The position numbers were made by a program, and so were the translations under genes. From NCBI RefSeq assembly GCF_001590925.1, contig NZ_BCTU01000003.1, forward strand, positions 124,001 to 188,000: DNA of 64,000 nt. Reading direction: 5' to 3'. Below the pieces are notes generated by a model that was given only the letters and a program-made list of their open reading frames with translations, was not told the origin of the DNA and searched no databases. This document shows positions 9,738-19,929 of the stretch, piece after piece. The DNA comes from Serratia plymuthica NBRC 102599. GTDB lineage: Bacteria > Pseudomonadota > Gammaproteobacteria > Enterobacterales > Enterobacteriaceae. Every line of letters begins with the position of its first letter. The stretch's first letter is position 1.

Positions 9738-10892
9738 TTAGCGGCCACCCATGATGGCGATATAGTCCTGCGTCCAGCGGCTGTACGGCACGAACTTGCC
9801 CCCCTGCGCCTGCGGCGTTTTCCAGAAGGCGATCTTGTCGAACTGATTAAATCCGTTGGTTTCACAGCCCTTCTCGCCCAGCAGCGCGCTGGCCTTGCAG
9901 CCTGCCGGAGAAGCAGGGACTGAACCGAACCAGGCGGCCACGTCGCCCTGCACCTTCGGCTCCAGCGACCAGTTCATCCACTGATAGGCGCAATTCGGGT
10001 GTTTGGCGTCGGCATGCAGCATGGTGGTATCCGCCCAGCCGGTAACCCCTTCTTTAGGGAAGACCGTGGCGATCGGCTGGCCCTCGCCTTTCAGGGCGTT
10101 GGCCTGATACGGCCAGGCGCTGGAAGCGACCACGCCTTCATTTTTGAAATCGCTCATCTGTACCGAAGTATCGTGCCAGTAGCGGTGGATCAACGCGTGT
10201 TGAGTGCGCAACAGCTTCAACGCCGCCTGATACTGCTCTTCATTAAGCTGATACGGATCGCTGATGCCGAGTTGTGGCTGAGTGGCCTTCAGGAACAGCG
10301 CCGCATCGGCGATATAAATCGGTCCGTCATAAGCTTGCACCCGGCCCTGATTGGTTTTGCCGTCCGGCAGATTCTGTTGCTGGAACACTACGCCCCAGCT
10401 GTCCGGCGGCGTCGGGAAGGTTTTGGTGTTGTACATCAGCAGGTTTGGCCCCCACTGATACGGCGTGCCGTAAGTTTTGCCGTCCACGGTGTACCAGGCG
10501 CCGTTCAGCAGGCGTGGGTCGATGCTTTTCCAGTTGGGGATCAGCGCGGTATTGATCGGTTGTACCCGCTTGCCGAGGATCAATCGCAGTGAGGCGTCGC
10601 CGGACGCGGTGACCAGATCGTAACCGCCCTTGGCCATCAGGCTGACCATTTCATCGGAGGTTGCGGCGGTTTTCACATTCACCGCGCAGCTGGTTTGTTT
10701 CTCAAACTGGGTGACCCAGTCATAGTTTTTGTCGGACTGGCCGCGCTCGATGTAACCGGGCCAGGCGATGATATCCAGCCGTCCTTCGCCTTTACCGAGC
10801 GCCTGCGGCAACTCGGCCGCCTGGGCCAAGCCGCAAAGCACGGTGATACAGAGCGCGGAGAGCGTGGTGGTGACTGCGGTAGTTTTTCCCAT
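9738..10892 (-). CDS. ydcS: Periplasmic polyamine-binding protein YdcS
   Basis: The 384-residue protein has a Sec signal peptide ending at AQA (about residue 25). Its mature fold is that of PotD/PotF/YdcS periplasmic binding proteins (IIAWPGYIERG near the start, then LVTASGDASLRL). It captures the ligand, probably putrescine or spermidine, and presents it to YdcUV. The neighbouring spermidine dehydrogenase and aminobutyraldehyde dehydrogenases support a polyamine ligand. Substrate preference cannot be read from sequence. Confidence 0.9.
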   Translation of the reverse strand: MGKTTAVTTTLSALCITVLCGLAQAAELPQALGKGEGRLDIIAWPGYIERGQSDKNYDWVTQFEKQTSCAVNVKTAATSDEMVSLMAKGGYDLVTASGDASLRLILGKRVQPINTALIPNWKSIDPRLLNGAWYTVDGKTYGTPYQWGPNLLMYNTKTFPTPPDSWGVVFQQQNLPDGKTNQGRVQAYDGPIYIADAALFLKATQPQLGISDPYQLNEEQYQAALKLLRTQHALIHRYWHDTSVQMSDFKNEGVVASSAWPYQANALKGEGQPIATVFPKEGVTGWADTTMLHADAKHPNCAYQWMNWSLEPKVQGDVAAWFGSVPASPAGCKASALLGEKGCETNGFNQFDKIAFWKTPQAQGGKFVPYSRWTQDYIAIMGGR

Positions 10893-10965
10893 CGTAATTA
10901 CCCCTGTGTTGCGTATCTGTGTGCGGCAGGGAACGGCTGCCGCGGTTTTTTGCTTTATGAAACCG

Positions 10966-12429
10966 CTAGAAGCTGGCTTTGAATTTCGCCATTACGTGTC
11001 TTACAACGCTGTAATCCTGCAGCGAGTCGCTGGAAAGATCCTTACCGTAGCCGGAACGCTTCAGGCCGCCGTGCGGCATCTCGCTCGCCAGGGTGAAATG
11101 GGTGTTGATCCAGGTGCTGCCGTATTGCAGATGGGCTGCGATATGCAGCGCCTTGTCGATATTCTGCGTCCATACCGATGAGGCCAGCCCGTATTCGGAA
11201 TCGTTGGCCCAGTTGACCGCCTGTTCCAGATGGTCAAAGCGGGTTACGCTTACGACCGGGCCAAACACTTCGCGCTGAACGATCTCATCGCTTTGCAGGC
11301 AGCCGGCCAGCAGCGTTGGCTGGTAGTAAAACCCCGGGCCGGAGTGCGCGGCGGCACCGGTGATCAATTCGATATGCGGCTGGCTAAGCGCCCGCTCGAC
11401 AAAACTGGCGACGCGATCGCGCTGACGGCTGCTGATCAGCGGGCCGATTTCGTTGTCTTCATCGCGCTTGCGGGCAAAGCGCAGGCTGGCGACAGCTTCA
11501 CCCAACGCGTCCACCAGCTTCGGGTAAATCCCCGCCTGCGCGTAGATACGACAGGCGGCGGTGCAGTCCTGGCCGGCGTTGTAATAGCCGTAAGTGCGGA
11601 TGCTGCTGACCACCTCGTCGAGATCGGCATCGTCACAGACAATCACCGGCGCTTTACCGCCCAGTTCCAGATGCGTGCGCTTGACGCTTTTCGCCGCCGC
11701 CTGCAGAATTTTTTGCCCGGTCACGATGTCGCCGGTCACCGATACCAACCGAACCTGCGGGTGGCCGACCAAATGGCTGCCGACGCCCTCCCCGCCGCCG
11801 TACAGAACGTTCAACACCCCCGGCGGCAGGATCTCCTGCAATGCAGGCACCAGCGCCAAAATGCTCAACGGGGTATGTTCGGAAGGTTTGAATACCACGG
11901 TGTTGCCCGCGGCCAGCGCCGGGGCGATTTTCCATGCCGCCATCATCAGCGGATAATTCCACGGCGCAATAGAGGCCACCACGCCGATCGGATCGCGGCG
12001 GATCATTGAGGTGTGCCCTTCGATATATTCGCCGGCTAGCTGCCCCTGCTGGGTACGTACTGCGCCGGCAAAAAAGCGGAAAACGTCGATGGCTGCCGGG
12101 AGATCGTCACTGCGTGCCTGGTGCAGCGGCTTGCCGCAGTTAAGCGCTTCCAACCCGGCCAAATACTCGGCCTGCCGCTCGATGGCATCGGCGATGCGTA
12201 ACAAAATAGAAGCTCGGTAAGCCGGGGTGGTACGCGACCATTGACCAAAAGCCTGTTGTGCAGCCTTGACCGCGCTGCCGACCTGCGCCGATGAGGCCTC
12301 GGTAATCGAAACCAGCGTTTCGCCATTGGCGGGATTAACGATGCACTCTTGCTGGCCTTCGCCTTCGACCGACTCACCGTTAATAAATTGCTGACAGGTC
12401 AAGCCTGTAAGGAAATGCACATCTGCCAT
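10966..12429 (-). CDS. Gamma-aminobutyraldehyde dehydrogenase (PatD/YdcW family), copy 2
   Basis: The 487-residue NAD-dependent aldehyde dehydrogenase carries [18 protein letters not shown], the glutamate motif LELGGKAP and the nucleophile in GQDCTAACR. It is the first enzyme gene of the leftward operon, with 73 bases to ydcS. It is a paralogue of the enzyme at 5453-6877. The two may act on aldehydes from different polyamines (for example 4-aminobutyraldehyde and 3-aminopropionaldehyde) or at different stages; that division is inference. Confidence 0.88.
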   Translation of the reverse strand: MADVHFLTGLTCQQFINGESVEGEGQQECIVNPANGETLVSITEASSAQVGSAVKAAQQAFGQWSRTTPAYRASILLRIADAIERQAEYLAGLEALNCGKPLHQARSDDLPAAIDVFRFFAGAVRTQQGQLAGEYIEGHTSMIRRDPIGVVASIAPWNYPLMMAAWKIAPALAAGNTVVFKPSEHTPLSILALVPALQEILPPGVLNVLYGGGEGVGSHLVGHPQVRLVSVTGDIVTGQKILQAAAKSVKRTHLELGGKAPVIVCDDADLDEVVSSIRTYGYYNAGQDCTAACRIYAQAGIYPKLVDALGEAVASLRFARKRDEDNEIGPLISSRQRDRVASFVERALSQPHIELITGAAAHSGPGFYYQPTLLAGCLQSDEIVQREVFGPVVSVTRFDHLEQAVNWANDSEYGLASSVWTQNIDKALHIAAHLQYGSTWINTHFTLASEMPHGGLKRSGYGKDLSSDSLQDYSVVRHVMAKFKASF

Positions 12430-12544
12430 TGCCTGCTGCCCCTGAGTGACGAAAACGTTAACAAAATGTGAATAAGTTAGTTTTAATCAGACTATGCGAG
12501 CATCAGGCAGCCAACAAATTCTAAATACTGAAGGCCGCGTTCGA

Positions 12545-13465
12545 TTAAATCGAATGCTTCAGGCCGGCGGCATGCATATTGCCATTCTCACGCGCGATGG
12601 TGAGAAACGGCGTGACCAGTTCCGGCCGCGCGCTGCCCCGCCGCCACGCCAGGCCGATATCCAGCGGCTCCAGCAGATCCGCCAGCTTGCGCGCCTCAAT
12701 CATATTGCCTTCCAGAGACCAGGCGCGGTACGCCATGTCCGGCTGGATGGAAACCCCCATCCCCGCCGCCACCAGGCTGCGCACCGCTTCGGTCGAAGCG
12801 GTTTTCATGGCGATCTCCGGCTTCAGCCCGGCGCGCGCCCAGATGCGCCGCGCATGCACGTCCATTTCGTCGGCGTTAAGCTGGATCAGCGGTTGCTTTG
12901 CCACGTCTGCCAGGCTGATGCTTTCGTGCTCCAGCAACGGGTGCAGCGGTGGCAACCACAGGCGATACGGCGAATGCATCAGCACTTCGGTTTGCAGCGC
13001 ATCGCGGTCTTCGATATTCGACAAGATCAGCACACCGATATCGATCTCCCCGCTCACCAGAAGATGCTCAATATAGGGACGTTCATCTTCTATCACCTGA
13101 ATGGTGACGTTGGGATAGGCCGATTTAAACCGCTTCAGCAGTTCCACCAAAAAGTAGCCCGCCACCAGGCTGGTGACGCCAATGGTCAGTTTGCCGGTCA
13201 GGCTTTCGGTGCCGAGTTGCAGGCTGCGCTTGGCGTTATCCACCGTGGCGAGGATCAGGTAAGACTGGCGCAGGAACTGATGACCCTGATGCGTCAGGTT
13301 CATGCCCTTGGCGTGGCGATCAAACAGCCGCACGCCAATGTCGGTTTCCAATTGCTGGATGGCCAGCGTCAGCGACGACTGTGAAACGAACACCGCCTGA
13401 GCGGCGGCGGAGATCGAACCGGTTTCCGCCACGGCGATAAAGTGGCGGATTTGGCGCAGCGTCAT
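12545..13465 (-). CDS. LysR-family regulator, probable controller of the polyamine operon
   Basis: The protein opens MTLRQIRHFIAVAETGSISA, and residues 1-60 form a LysR winged helix-turn-helix (AAAQAVFVSQSSLTLAIQQLE). The remainder is the effector-binding domain. I place the start at 13465 (306 residues). The in-frame Met codons up to 13477 lie in the end of a mobile repeat that covers 13468-13587, so they are unlikely to be ancestral. It lies in the same direction and 115 bases upstream of the first dehydrogenase gene, so local control is likely. The inducer is unknown. Confidence 0.85.
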   Translation of the reverse strand: MTLRQIRHFIAVAETGSISAAAQAVFVSQSSLTLAIQQLETDIGVRLFDRHAKGMNLTHQGHQFLRQSYLILATVDNAKRSLQLGTESLTGKLTIGVTSLVAGYFLVELLKRFKSAYPNVTIQVIEDERPYIEHLLVSGEIDIGVLILSNIEDRDALQTEVLMHSPYRLWLPPLHPLLEHESISLADVAKQPLIQLNADEMDVHARRIWARAGLKPEIAMKTASTEAVRSLVAAGMGVSIQPDMAYRAWSLEGNMIEARKLADLLEPLDIGLAWRRGSARPELVTPFLTIARENGNMHAAGLKHSI

Positions 13466-13467
13466 CA

Positions 13468-13587
13468 TCCCCATCACCTTTCAAGCCGCTGCGTTGTTGT
13501 CTGCGTGCGCTTACAACCACTTACGCGAGAATGATCCTGGGGATGCACGCCCTTGCCGCCTGGCCGCAACTTGACATTCATGGGGAT
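13468..13587. repeat. ERIC-like MITE, about 120 bases
   Basis: The element is bounded by imperfect terminal inverted repeats, ATCCCCAT...TTTCAAG at one end and CTTGAC...ATGGGGAT at the other. Its interior (GCGTTGTTGTCTGCG, CACTTACGCGAG, CCTGGGGATGCAC) reads as a decayed ERIC core in reverse orientation. It is non-coding and inserted exactly against the 5' end of the LysR gene. Confidence 0.75.
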
Positions 13588-13791
13588 CGCCTTAATCAAG
13601 ATAGTTGAGTTGAGTGTAGATCCCGTGAGGAAAGCGATCGAAAAAACTATCAAAAACGCGATAGCCTTCGCTTTTTTAGAATGCTTATGGCGGAAATGAC
13701 TGAGAGATAAAGCCTTGGGACGTTTTTAGCGGGGGGTAAGAAGCCGAGCACCGGCCAGGCTCAAGCCGGCGGTGCTCGGTAGAGGATCACA
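13588..13791. other. Intergenic stretch with glnB terminator hairpin
   Basis: Apart from the MITE, the gap between the LysR gene and glnB holds one strong hairpin, CCGAGCACCG (13744-13753) with CGGTGCTCGG (13770-13779). It sits just beyond the glnB stop and probably terminates glnB, although the T run after it is poor. No gene is seen. Confidence 0.6.
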
Positions 13792-14139
<348 letters not shown>

Positions 14140-14143
14140 TTAA

Positions 14144-15766
14144 TTACCAATTTTTGCGGCCAAAGCCGGATGTGATTGGGTAACGGCGGTCTTTGCCGAA
14201 ATTGCGGGCGGTAATACGCGGCCCGACGGCGGCCTGACGCCGCTTGTATTCGTTGATATCCACCAGGCGGATAACCTTGCGCACGATCGCCTCGTCGAAG
14301 CCTTCAGCCACCAGATCGGCAACCGACTTATCGCGTTCGACGTAACCTTCCAGAATCGCATCCAGAATGTCGTACGGCGGCAGGCTGTCCTGATCGACCT
14401 GATCCGGCGCCAGCTCGGCGGACGGCGGACGATCGATAACGCGCTGCGGGATCACATAAGAGACGGTATTGCGGTATTCGGACAGTTTGAACACCAGCGT
14501 TTTCGGCACGTCTTTCAGTACGTCAAAGCCACCGGCCATATCACCATACAGCGTGGCGTAGCCTACGGCCATCTCGCTTTTGTTACCGGTGGTCAGCACG
14601 ATGCTGCGGCGCTTGTTGGACAATGCCATCAGCACCACGCCGCGGCAGCGCGCCTGCAGGTTTTCTTCGGTGGTGTCGCGTTCGGTACCGGCAAACATCG
14701 GCGTCAGCTGGCCCATAAAGGCGTCGAACATCGGTTCGATGGAGACGATATCGAACTCGACGCCGAGAATTTCAGCTTCTTCCTTGGCGTCGGCGATGCT
14801 GATATCCGCGGTGTAGCGGAACGGCATCATCAGCGCCTGCACCTTGTCTTTGCCCAAGGCATCAACGGCAATCGCCAGGGTCAGCGCCGAGTCGATACCG
14901 CCGGACAGCCCCAACACCGCGCCCTTGAAGCCGTTTTTGGTCACGTAATCGCGCACCGCCAGCACCAGCGCTTCATAAACCTGCGCCAGCTGCGGCAACT
15001 CGGCGGCCGGTGCGGTCATCGGCACCACGTCCAGTTCGTTGAACCTCAACAGCGTCACCTGCTCGGCAAACGCCGCCAGGCGGTGGGTCATGTTGCCGGC
15101 CGCGTCGAACACCTTCGAGCAACCGTCAAAAATCAATTCATCCTGCCCGCCGATCTGGTTCAGATACACCAGCGGCAGATGGGTGCGCTGGCAATGGCCG
15201 GCCATCAGCGTCTTGCGGATATACGGCTTCTCGCGATTGTACGGCGAGGCGTTGATCGACAAAATCATTTCGGCGCCGGCGGCCTTGGCGGCATCGACCG
15301 GTTCCGGGAACCACAGGTCTTCGCAAATCAGCAGGCCCAGACGATAGCCTTTCAGGTTCACCACGCAGGTTTCGTTGCCGGCGTGGAAGTAGCGTTTCTC
15401 ATCGAAGACGCCGTAGTTCGGCAGCTGTTGCTTGAAATAGCGCGCCAACAGTTGCCCTTCGGAGAACAGCGACAACGCGTTATACAGTTTGTCACCTTCG
15501 CGCCACGGGTGGCCAACCAGGATCGCCACATCGGTGGACGCCTGCTGCAGGCGATGAAGTTGCGCGTCACAACGTTGGTAGAAATCGTCGCGATACAGCA
15601 GGTCTTCCGGCGGGTAACCGGACAGCGCCAGCTCGGTGAACATGACCAGATCGGCTCCCGCCTTCTGCTGCTCTTGCACGGTTTGCAACATGCGTTCGGT
15701 GTTGCCTTCAATGTCACCGACCAGCAAATTCAGCTGGGCCAATGCGATGGAAAGTGATCTGCTCAT
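14144..15766 (-). CDS. nadE: Glutamine-dependent NAD+ synthetase
   Basis: The 540-residue enzyme has two domains. The N-terminal nitrilase-type glutaminase carries the triad Glu45, Lys124 and Cys148 (LLICEDLWF). The C-terminal synthetase carries the ATP P-loop SGGIDS at 288-293. It amidates deamido-NAD to NAD with glutamine-derived ammonia. This long form differs from the short ammonia-dependent NadE of E. coli. Its position next to glnB, the glutamine-signal gene, fits glutamine use. Confidence 0.95.
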   Translation of the reverse strand: MSRSLSIALAQLNLLVGDIEGNTERMLQTVQEQQKAGADLVMFTELALSGYPPEDLLYRDDFYQRCDAQLHRLQQASTDVAILVGHPWREGDKLYNALSLFSEGQLLARYFKQQLPNYGVFDEKRYFHAGNETCVVNLKGYRLGLLICEDLWFPEPVDAAKAAGAEMILSINASPYNREKPYIRKTLMAGHCQRTHLPLVYLNQIGGQDELIFDGCSKVFDAAGNMTHRLAAFAEQVTLLRFNELDVVPMTAPAAELPQLAQVYEALVLAVRDYVTKNGFKGAVLGLSGGIDSALTLAIAVDALGKDKVQALMMPFRYTADISIADAKEEAEILGVEFDIVSIEPMFDAFMGQLTPMFAGTERDTTEENLQARCRGVVLMALSNKRRSIVLTTGNKSEMAVGYATLYGDMAGGFDVLKDVPKTLVFKLSEYRNTVSYVIPQRVIDRPPSAELAPDQVDQDSLPPYDILDAILEGYVERDKSVADLVAEGFDEAIVRKVIRLVDINEYKRRQAAVGPRITARNFGKDRRYPITSGFGRKNW

Positions 15767-15895
15767 TGTTTAGGATCCTGCTTAATACGTTCCATGGTTC
15801 TCTACGCCCGGTCATGCCACGACAAAGAGAACGGAGTGTAAATCATTCCGCCACGTTTGTTGAGAACCTGCGCGCGCAGGCCATGGCGGAAAATA

Positions 15896-17233
15896 TCATT
15901 CTTTAAAATCGTTGGCGTCCAGCTCGTGGCGCGACAGCAATTTATAAAACTCGGTACGGTTGCGGCCCGCCATGCGTGCGGCCTGGGTTACGTTACCCTT
16001 GGTGATCTGCAACAGCTTGCGCAGATAGTGCAATTCAAACTGATTGCGCGCCTCGACGAAGGTCGGCAACGCAGTATTTTCCCCTTCCAGCGCCTGCTCC
16101 ACCAGCGCTTCGCTGATCACCGGCGCAGACGTCAGCGCCACGCACTGCTCGATCACGTTCACCAGTTGGCGCACGTTGCCCGGCCAGGTGGCGGTCATCA
16201 GGCGCTTCATGGCGTCGGAAGAGAAGCTGCGGACAAACGGCTTGTGACGCTTGGCGGATTCACGCAGCAGATGGTTGGCCAACAGCGGAATATCTTCAGC
16301 CCGTTCATTCAGCGCAGGGATCTTCAGGTTCACCACGTTCAGGCGGTAGTAGAGATCTTCGCGGAACTCGTTTTTCGCCATCGCCTTTTGCAGGTCACGG
16401 TGGGTGGCGGAAATAATGCGCACGTCGATGTCCAGATCGCGGTTGCTGCCCAGCGGGCGCACCTTGCGCTCCTGCAGCACGCGCAGCAGTTTAACCTGCA
16501 ACGACAGCGGCATATCGCCGATCTCATCGAGGAACAGCGTGCCGCCCGCCGCCGCCTGGAACAGCCCTTCACGGCTGCTGACCGCACCGGTAAACGCCCC
16601 TTTGGCGTGACCGAACAGTTCAGACTCCAGCAGTTGTTCCGGCAAGGCGCCGCAGTTAATGGCGATAAACGCCTTTTTGCCGCGCGGGCTGGCACCGTGG
16701 ATCGCCTGGGCCAGCACTTCTTTACCGGTGCCGCTGTGGCCATTGATCAGCACGCTGACGTCGGACTGCGCCACCATTTTCGCCTGCTCCAGCAGGCGCA
16801 GCATAATCGGGCTGCGGGTGACGATATCTTCGCGCCAGCTGTCGTCACCGGCCGGCAGCGAAAGCGACAGCGCTTCATCTATGGCCTTGTACAGCGCATC
16901 GCGATCCACCGGTTTGGTGAGGAAGCTGAACACGCCCTGCTGGGTGGCGGCTACCGCATCCGGGATCGAACCATGGGCGGTGAGGATGATGACCGGCATG
17001 CCAGGCTGGTGCTTTTGAATTTCGGCAAACAGCGCCATGCCGTCCATTTCGTCCATCCGCAGATCGCTGATCACCAGATCAATCTGTTCGCGCCCCAACA
17101 GGCGCAGCGCTTCCTGGCCGCTTTCGGCGGTGGTGACATGAAAACCTTCGCTGGTCAGGCGCATACCCAGCAGCTTGAGCAAGCTGGGATCGTCGTCAAC
17201 CAATAACAGATTGGCCGGTTTGCGTGCTGTCAT
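15896..17233 (-). CDS. glrR: Sigma54-dependent response regulator GlrR (QseF)
   Basis: The 445-residue NtrC-type activator has a receiver domain with phospho-acceptor Asp57 (LVISDLRM). The AAA+ sigma54-interaction domain carries Walker A GHSGTGKE and the GAFTGA loop. A C-terminal Fis-type HTH ([19 protein letters not shown]) completes it. It activates glmY with sigma54. Three TGTC-N10-GACA operators upstream of glmY in this window fit its known binding motif. Its start overlaps the qseG stop by four bases, giving a glrK-qseG-glrR operon. Confidence 0.96.
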   Translation of the reverse strand: MTARKPANLLLVDDDPSLLKLLGMRLTSEGFHVTTAESGQEALRLLGREQIDLVISDLRMDEMDGMALFAEIQKHQPGMPVIILTAHGSIPDAVAATQQGVFSFLTKPVDRDALYKAIDEALSLSLPAGDDSWREDIVTRSPIMLRLLEQAKMVAQSDVSVLINGHSGTGKEVLAQAIHGASPRGKKAFIAINCGALPEQLLESELFGHAKGAFTGAVSSREGLFQAAAGGTLFLDEIGDMPLSLQVKLLRVLQERKVRPLGSNRDLDIDVRIISATHRDLQKAMAKNEFREDLYYRLNVVNLKIPALNERAEDIPLLANHLLRESAKRHKPFVRSFSSDAMKRLMTATWPGNVRQLVNVIEQCVALTSAPVISEALVEQALEGENTALPTFVEARNQFELHYLRKLLQITKGNVTQAARMAGRNRTEFYKLLSRHELDANDFKE

Positions 17234-18102
17234 CGCGCGTGAGACTCCTTGTTAGCGGGGGGCGGCGCGTAGGTATCTTCCGGATCCACCGGCAGGGCGG
17301 TGCCCTTTTCCGGTTCGGCTTCCGGCTCTGCGGCCTTGGCCGACGCGGCATTTTTATCTGCGGCGTCGGTTTTTTGCTGTGTCGCGCCGTTATCCGGGAT
17401 TTCGCCCTGTAACTGCTTGCGCGAGGAGAGCTGACGTTCGATATCGGTCAGATTCTCCAGTTTGCGCGAAGTATCCTGTAATTGGGCCTGCAAGCGGATC
17501 TGGCTCTGGCGCAGCGCATCTATCTGGCTGTCCGAGCTTTCCTGCAGGTGCTGATAGCGCGCCTTTTCGTCGAACAAGGTGATCTGCAGAACCTGCTGCT
17601 GACGCCACAGTTGCAGCAACGGGCGCAAGGAGCTTGGGAACGCCAGGCGGTAACTGTTCAGACGATCGATCATCTGGCGGCGTTCGCCCGACGTCGGCTC
17701 GGCGCTGCCCAGCAGAATACTTTGCTTGAAAATACCGTCCCAGCTGTCGCCAGGCAGGGTTTTCGCCAGCGAGCGCGCCTGGGTCGATCCTACGCGATCG
17801 GCGCAATCCATCGCGCGCAGCCAGTAAAGTGAATTATTCAACGCGTCTTTGTCGTCGAGCTGCCAGAGGGGATCGCAGGCTGCGATGCGGTAATCCACCA
17901 CTTTGGTGTCCGGGATCGCTTCTTGCTGCTGCTGACTCAGGCCGCTGCTGACCGCACGATCGACGCATCCTGCCAGCAAAAACGGCATGCAAAGAACGCT
18001 GCCTAAAAAGGAAAGACGACGCTTGCCGAGTGGCGCGCTCTGCGTGGCACGCGGTGAACGTTCGGTCTGCAATAGACGAAGGCGTTTAGACCATGTGTAC
18101 AT
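17230..18102 (-). CDS. qseG: Outer-membrane lipoprotein QseG
   Basis: The reading frame encodes 290 residues with a lipobox LLAGC (Cys46). The conserved middle reads LYWLRAMDCADR, and a coiled-coil segment ends RKLENLTDIERQLSSRKQ, as in YfhG/QseG. The C-terminal tail is Ala/Glu/Pro rich and disordered. QseG is the lipoprotein that stimulates the kinase GlrK. The N-terminal extension before the signal peptide is long, so translation may begin at a later codon. It lies three bases after glrK. Confidence 0.9.
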   Translation of the reverse strand: MYTWSKRLRLLQTERSPRATQSAPLGKRRLSFLGSVLCMPFLLAGCVDRAVSSGLSQQQQEAIPDTKVVDYRIAACDPLWQLDDKDALNNSLYWLRAMDCADRVGSTQARSLAKTLPGDSWDGIFKQSILLGSAEPTSGERRQMIDRLNSYRLAFPSSLRPLLQLWRQQQVLQITLFDEKARYQHLQESSDSQIDALRQSQIRLQAQLQDTSRKLENLTDIERQLSSRKQLQGEIPDNGATQQKTDAADKNAASAKAAEPEAEPEKGTALPVDPEDTYAPPPANKESHAR

Positions 18103-18105
18103 TAT

Positions 18106-19542
18106 TTATTCATTCTCGGCGGTTAATGGCAATTCAATGCGGAAGCAGACGTCTGCGCCGGCGACTTCGACCAGCTGCAATTCACCGCGCATCCGGCGGA
18201 TACAATCCTGAGCGATGCTCAACCCCAGACCGCTTCCTTTTACCGCCCCTTTTCGCTGGTGGCTACCCTGGAAAAAAGGCTCAAAAATCATGGTTTGTTC
18301 GGCCTCGGGGATGGGCGTGCCGCTGTTGGCGACATCAATCTGCACCCGTTGCCCAACCTGACGGCTGCGAATCCAAATGTTACCGGATTCCTTGCCGTAG
18401 TGCACCGCATTGGAGTAGAGATTATCCAGCACGCGCATTAAAAGCGTAGGCTCTGCCCAGCAGATTTCCGCATCCAATGTGATCTCGGTGCGGATCATTT
18501 TCGCCCTGGCCGGCAAACTGTGCGCGGCGACCACCAACTCGACCATATCGCGCAGCTCAACATTCTCATGCTCCGCCGGGCCATCGGCCAGTTTACGGTT
18601 GTAATCCAGCAACTGCTCTATCAGCAGTTGCAGGTGGCGGCTGCTGTTATCGAGAATAGTCACGACTTCTTTCTGATCGGAGGTCAGCGGGCCGGCCACT
18701 TCGTCTGCCAACAGTTCCGTCCCCTCGCGCATGCTGGCCAACGGCGTTTTCAATTCATGCGAGATATGGCGCAGGAACTCATGCCGCTGCGACTCCAGCC
18801 ACGCCAGGCGTTCACTCAACCAGATGATGCGTTGCGCCAACGAACGCAGCTCACGTGGGCCTTTAAACGACTCGGTACTGCCCAGCGCTCGCCCCTCCCC
18901 CAGACGGTTGATCATGCGCTCCACCGCTTTCACCGGGCCGATAATCATGCGGGTGAAGAGCACCACCAGCAACACGCTGACCAGAAACAGCATCAGCGCC
19001 TGCCAGCCGAAAAACTGGCCGCGTTCGGCAATCGCCTGCTGCAACTGCTGGCCGCGCGAGAACACTACAGCGCGCGTAGCTTGCACCATCTCGGCGTTGG
19101 AACGCGAAAATGACTCCAGCAGCGTCGATGCCTGTTTGTCCGGCCCGCTGCTCTGGCATTTAATCGCAGCGAGCTGGGTCAGCAGGCTGCGCAACGTTTG
19201 ATAATAGCGTTCATCCGGCAGGATAGGCGCATGGGCGTCCAGCATCTGCGAATACTGCTTACGTTGATTTTGGTACAGCCGCTCCAGGGTGGGATCGACC
19301 AGCACGCAATACTGACGGTAGCTGCGCTCCATCTCCAGCGCCACGCTGGTCATCGCCTCGCTGCGCCGCGCATCCACCAGCGTGGTACGGTTGATATCCG
19401 CCGCCTGCGCGCTGAGATGATCCAGGCTTTGATAAGCCTGATAAGCCAGCACCAACAGCGGCAGCAGCACCAGCAGAAACGCCATCAGGACCAGCTGACG
19501 CAGCGAGCGGGGGAATAAACGCCATCTTTTCAACGAAATCAT
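18106..19542 (-). CDS. glrK: Sensor histidine kinase GlrK (QseE)
   Basis: The protein has two membrane helices (about 13-33 and 165-190) enclosing a periplasmic sensor, then a HAMP segment. The dimerisation box is HEFLRHISHELKTPLASM, with the phosphorylated His in HELKTP, and the ATPase domain contains GSGLGLSIAQDC. It phosphorylates GlrR in response to envelope or cell-wall signals. The frame is open to 19581; I choose the ATG at 19542 (478 residues) because the protein then matches the usual length. Confidence 0.93.
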   Translation of the reverse strand: MISLKRWRLFPRSLRQLVLMAFLLVLLPLLVLAYQAYQSLDHLSAQAADINRTTLVDARRSEAMTSVALEMERSYRQYCVLVDPTLERLYQNQRKQYSQMLDAHAPILPDERYYQTLRSLLTQLAAIKCQSSGPDKQASTLLESFSRSNAEMVQATRAVVFSRGQQLQQAIAERGQFFGWQALMLFLVSVLLVVLFTRMIIGPVKAVERMINRLGEGRALGSTESFKGPRELRSLAQRIIWLSERLAWLESQRHEFLRHISHELKTPLASMREGTELLADEVAGPLTSDQKEVVTILDNSSRHLQLLIEQLLDYNRKLADGPAEHENVELRDMVELVVAAHSLPARAKMIRTEITLDAEICWAEPTLLMRVLDNLYSNAVHYGKESGNIWIRSRQVGQRVQIDVANSGTPIPEAEQTMIFEPFFQGSHQRKGAVKGSGLGLSIAQDCIRRMRGELQLVEVAGADVCFRIELPLTAENE

Positions 19543-19672
19543 CTCATTGTCTCTCATCTGCTTCGATGCTAACCGAGTCACCGGTGAGAGGAAAGCCCGG
19601 CGTTCGGCGAAGCGTCAGGAAAATATAGGGAAGCGTGCCGTAGGTAGGGAGTTTGCGTTTGGACCTATCGTA

Positions 19673-19798
19673 TATACCCAAAATAATTGGAGTTGCATCA
19701 AGGCGACAAGCTTGTAAGTCCCTAGGAGCTTACTCAAGTAAGTGACTGGTGCGCACAAGTGCAGTCAACACAGATGCAGCTTCAAGTATGAGGGGTAT
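19673..19798. repeat. ERIC element between glrK and glmY
   Basis: About 126 bases bounded by TATACCC and GGGGTAT. The interior contains the ERIC core (CCTAGGAGCTTACTCAAGTA, then AGTAAGTGACTGG), which corresponds to the classical ERIC primer sites. It is palindromic overall and non-coding, and occupies most of the space between the GlmY 3' end and glrK. Confidence 0.85.
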
Positions 19799-19929
19799 TT
19801 GACGCTGGGGCAGGACTGCCCCATCGCAAGAAAGTGCGGATGCCCTTGAATCTCGTCCCCAAGGTGATGTAGCACAAGGCTGGCATCGAACAGGACGAAT
19901 AGCATCCATAAGTATCCGGGATTGATGAA

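Noticed and set aside
8640-9923. Long plus-strand frame opposite ydcT
   Set aside because: Antisense to a well supported ABC ATPase gene.
15857-17206. Long plus-strand frame opposite glrR
   Set aside because: Antisense shadow of glrR; no domain and no start signal.
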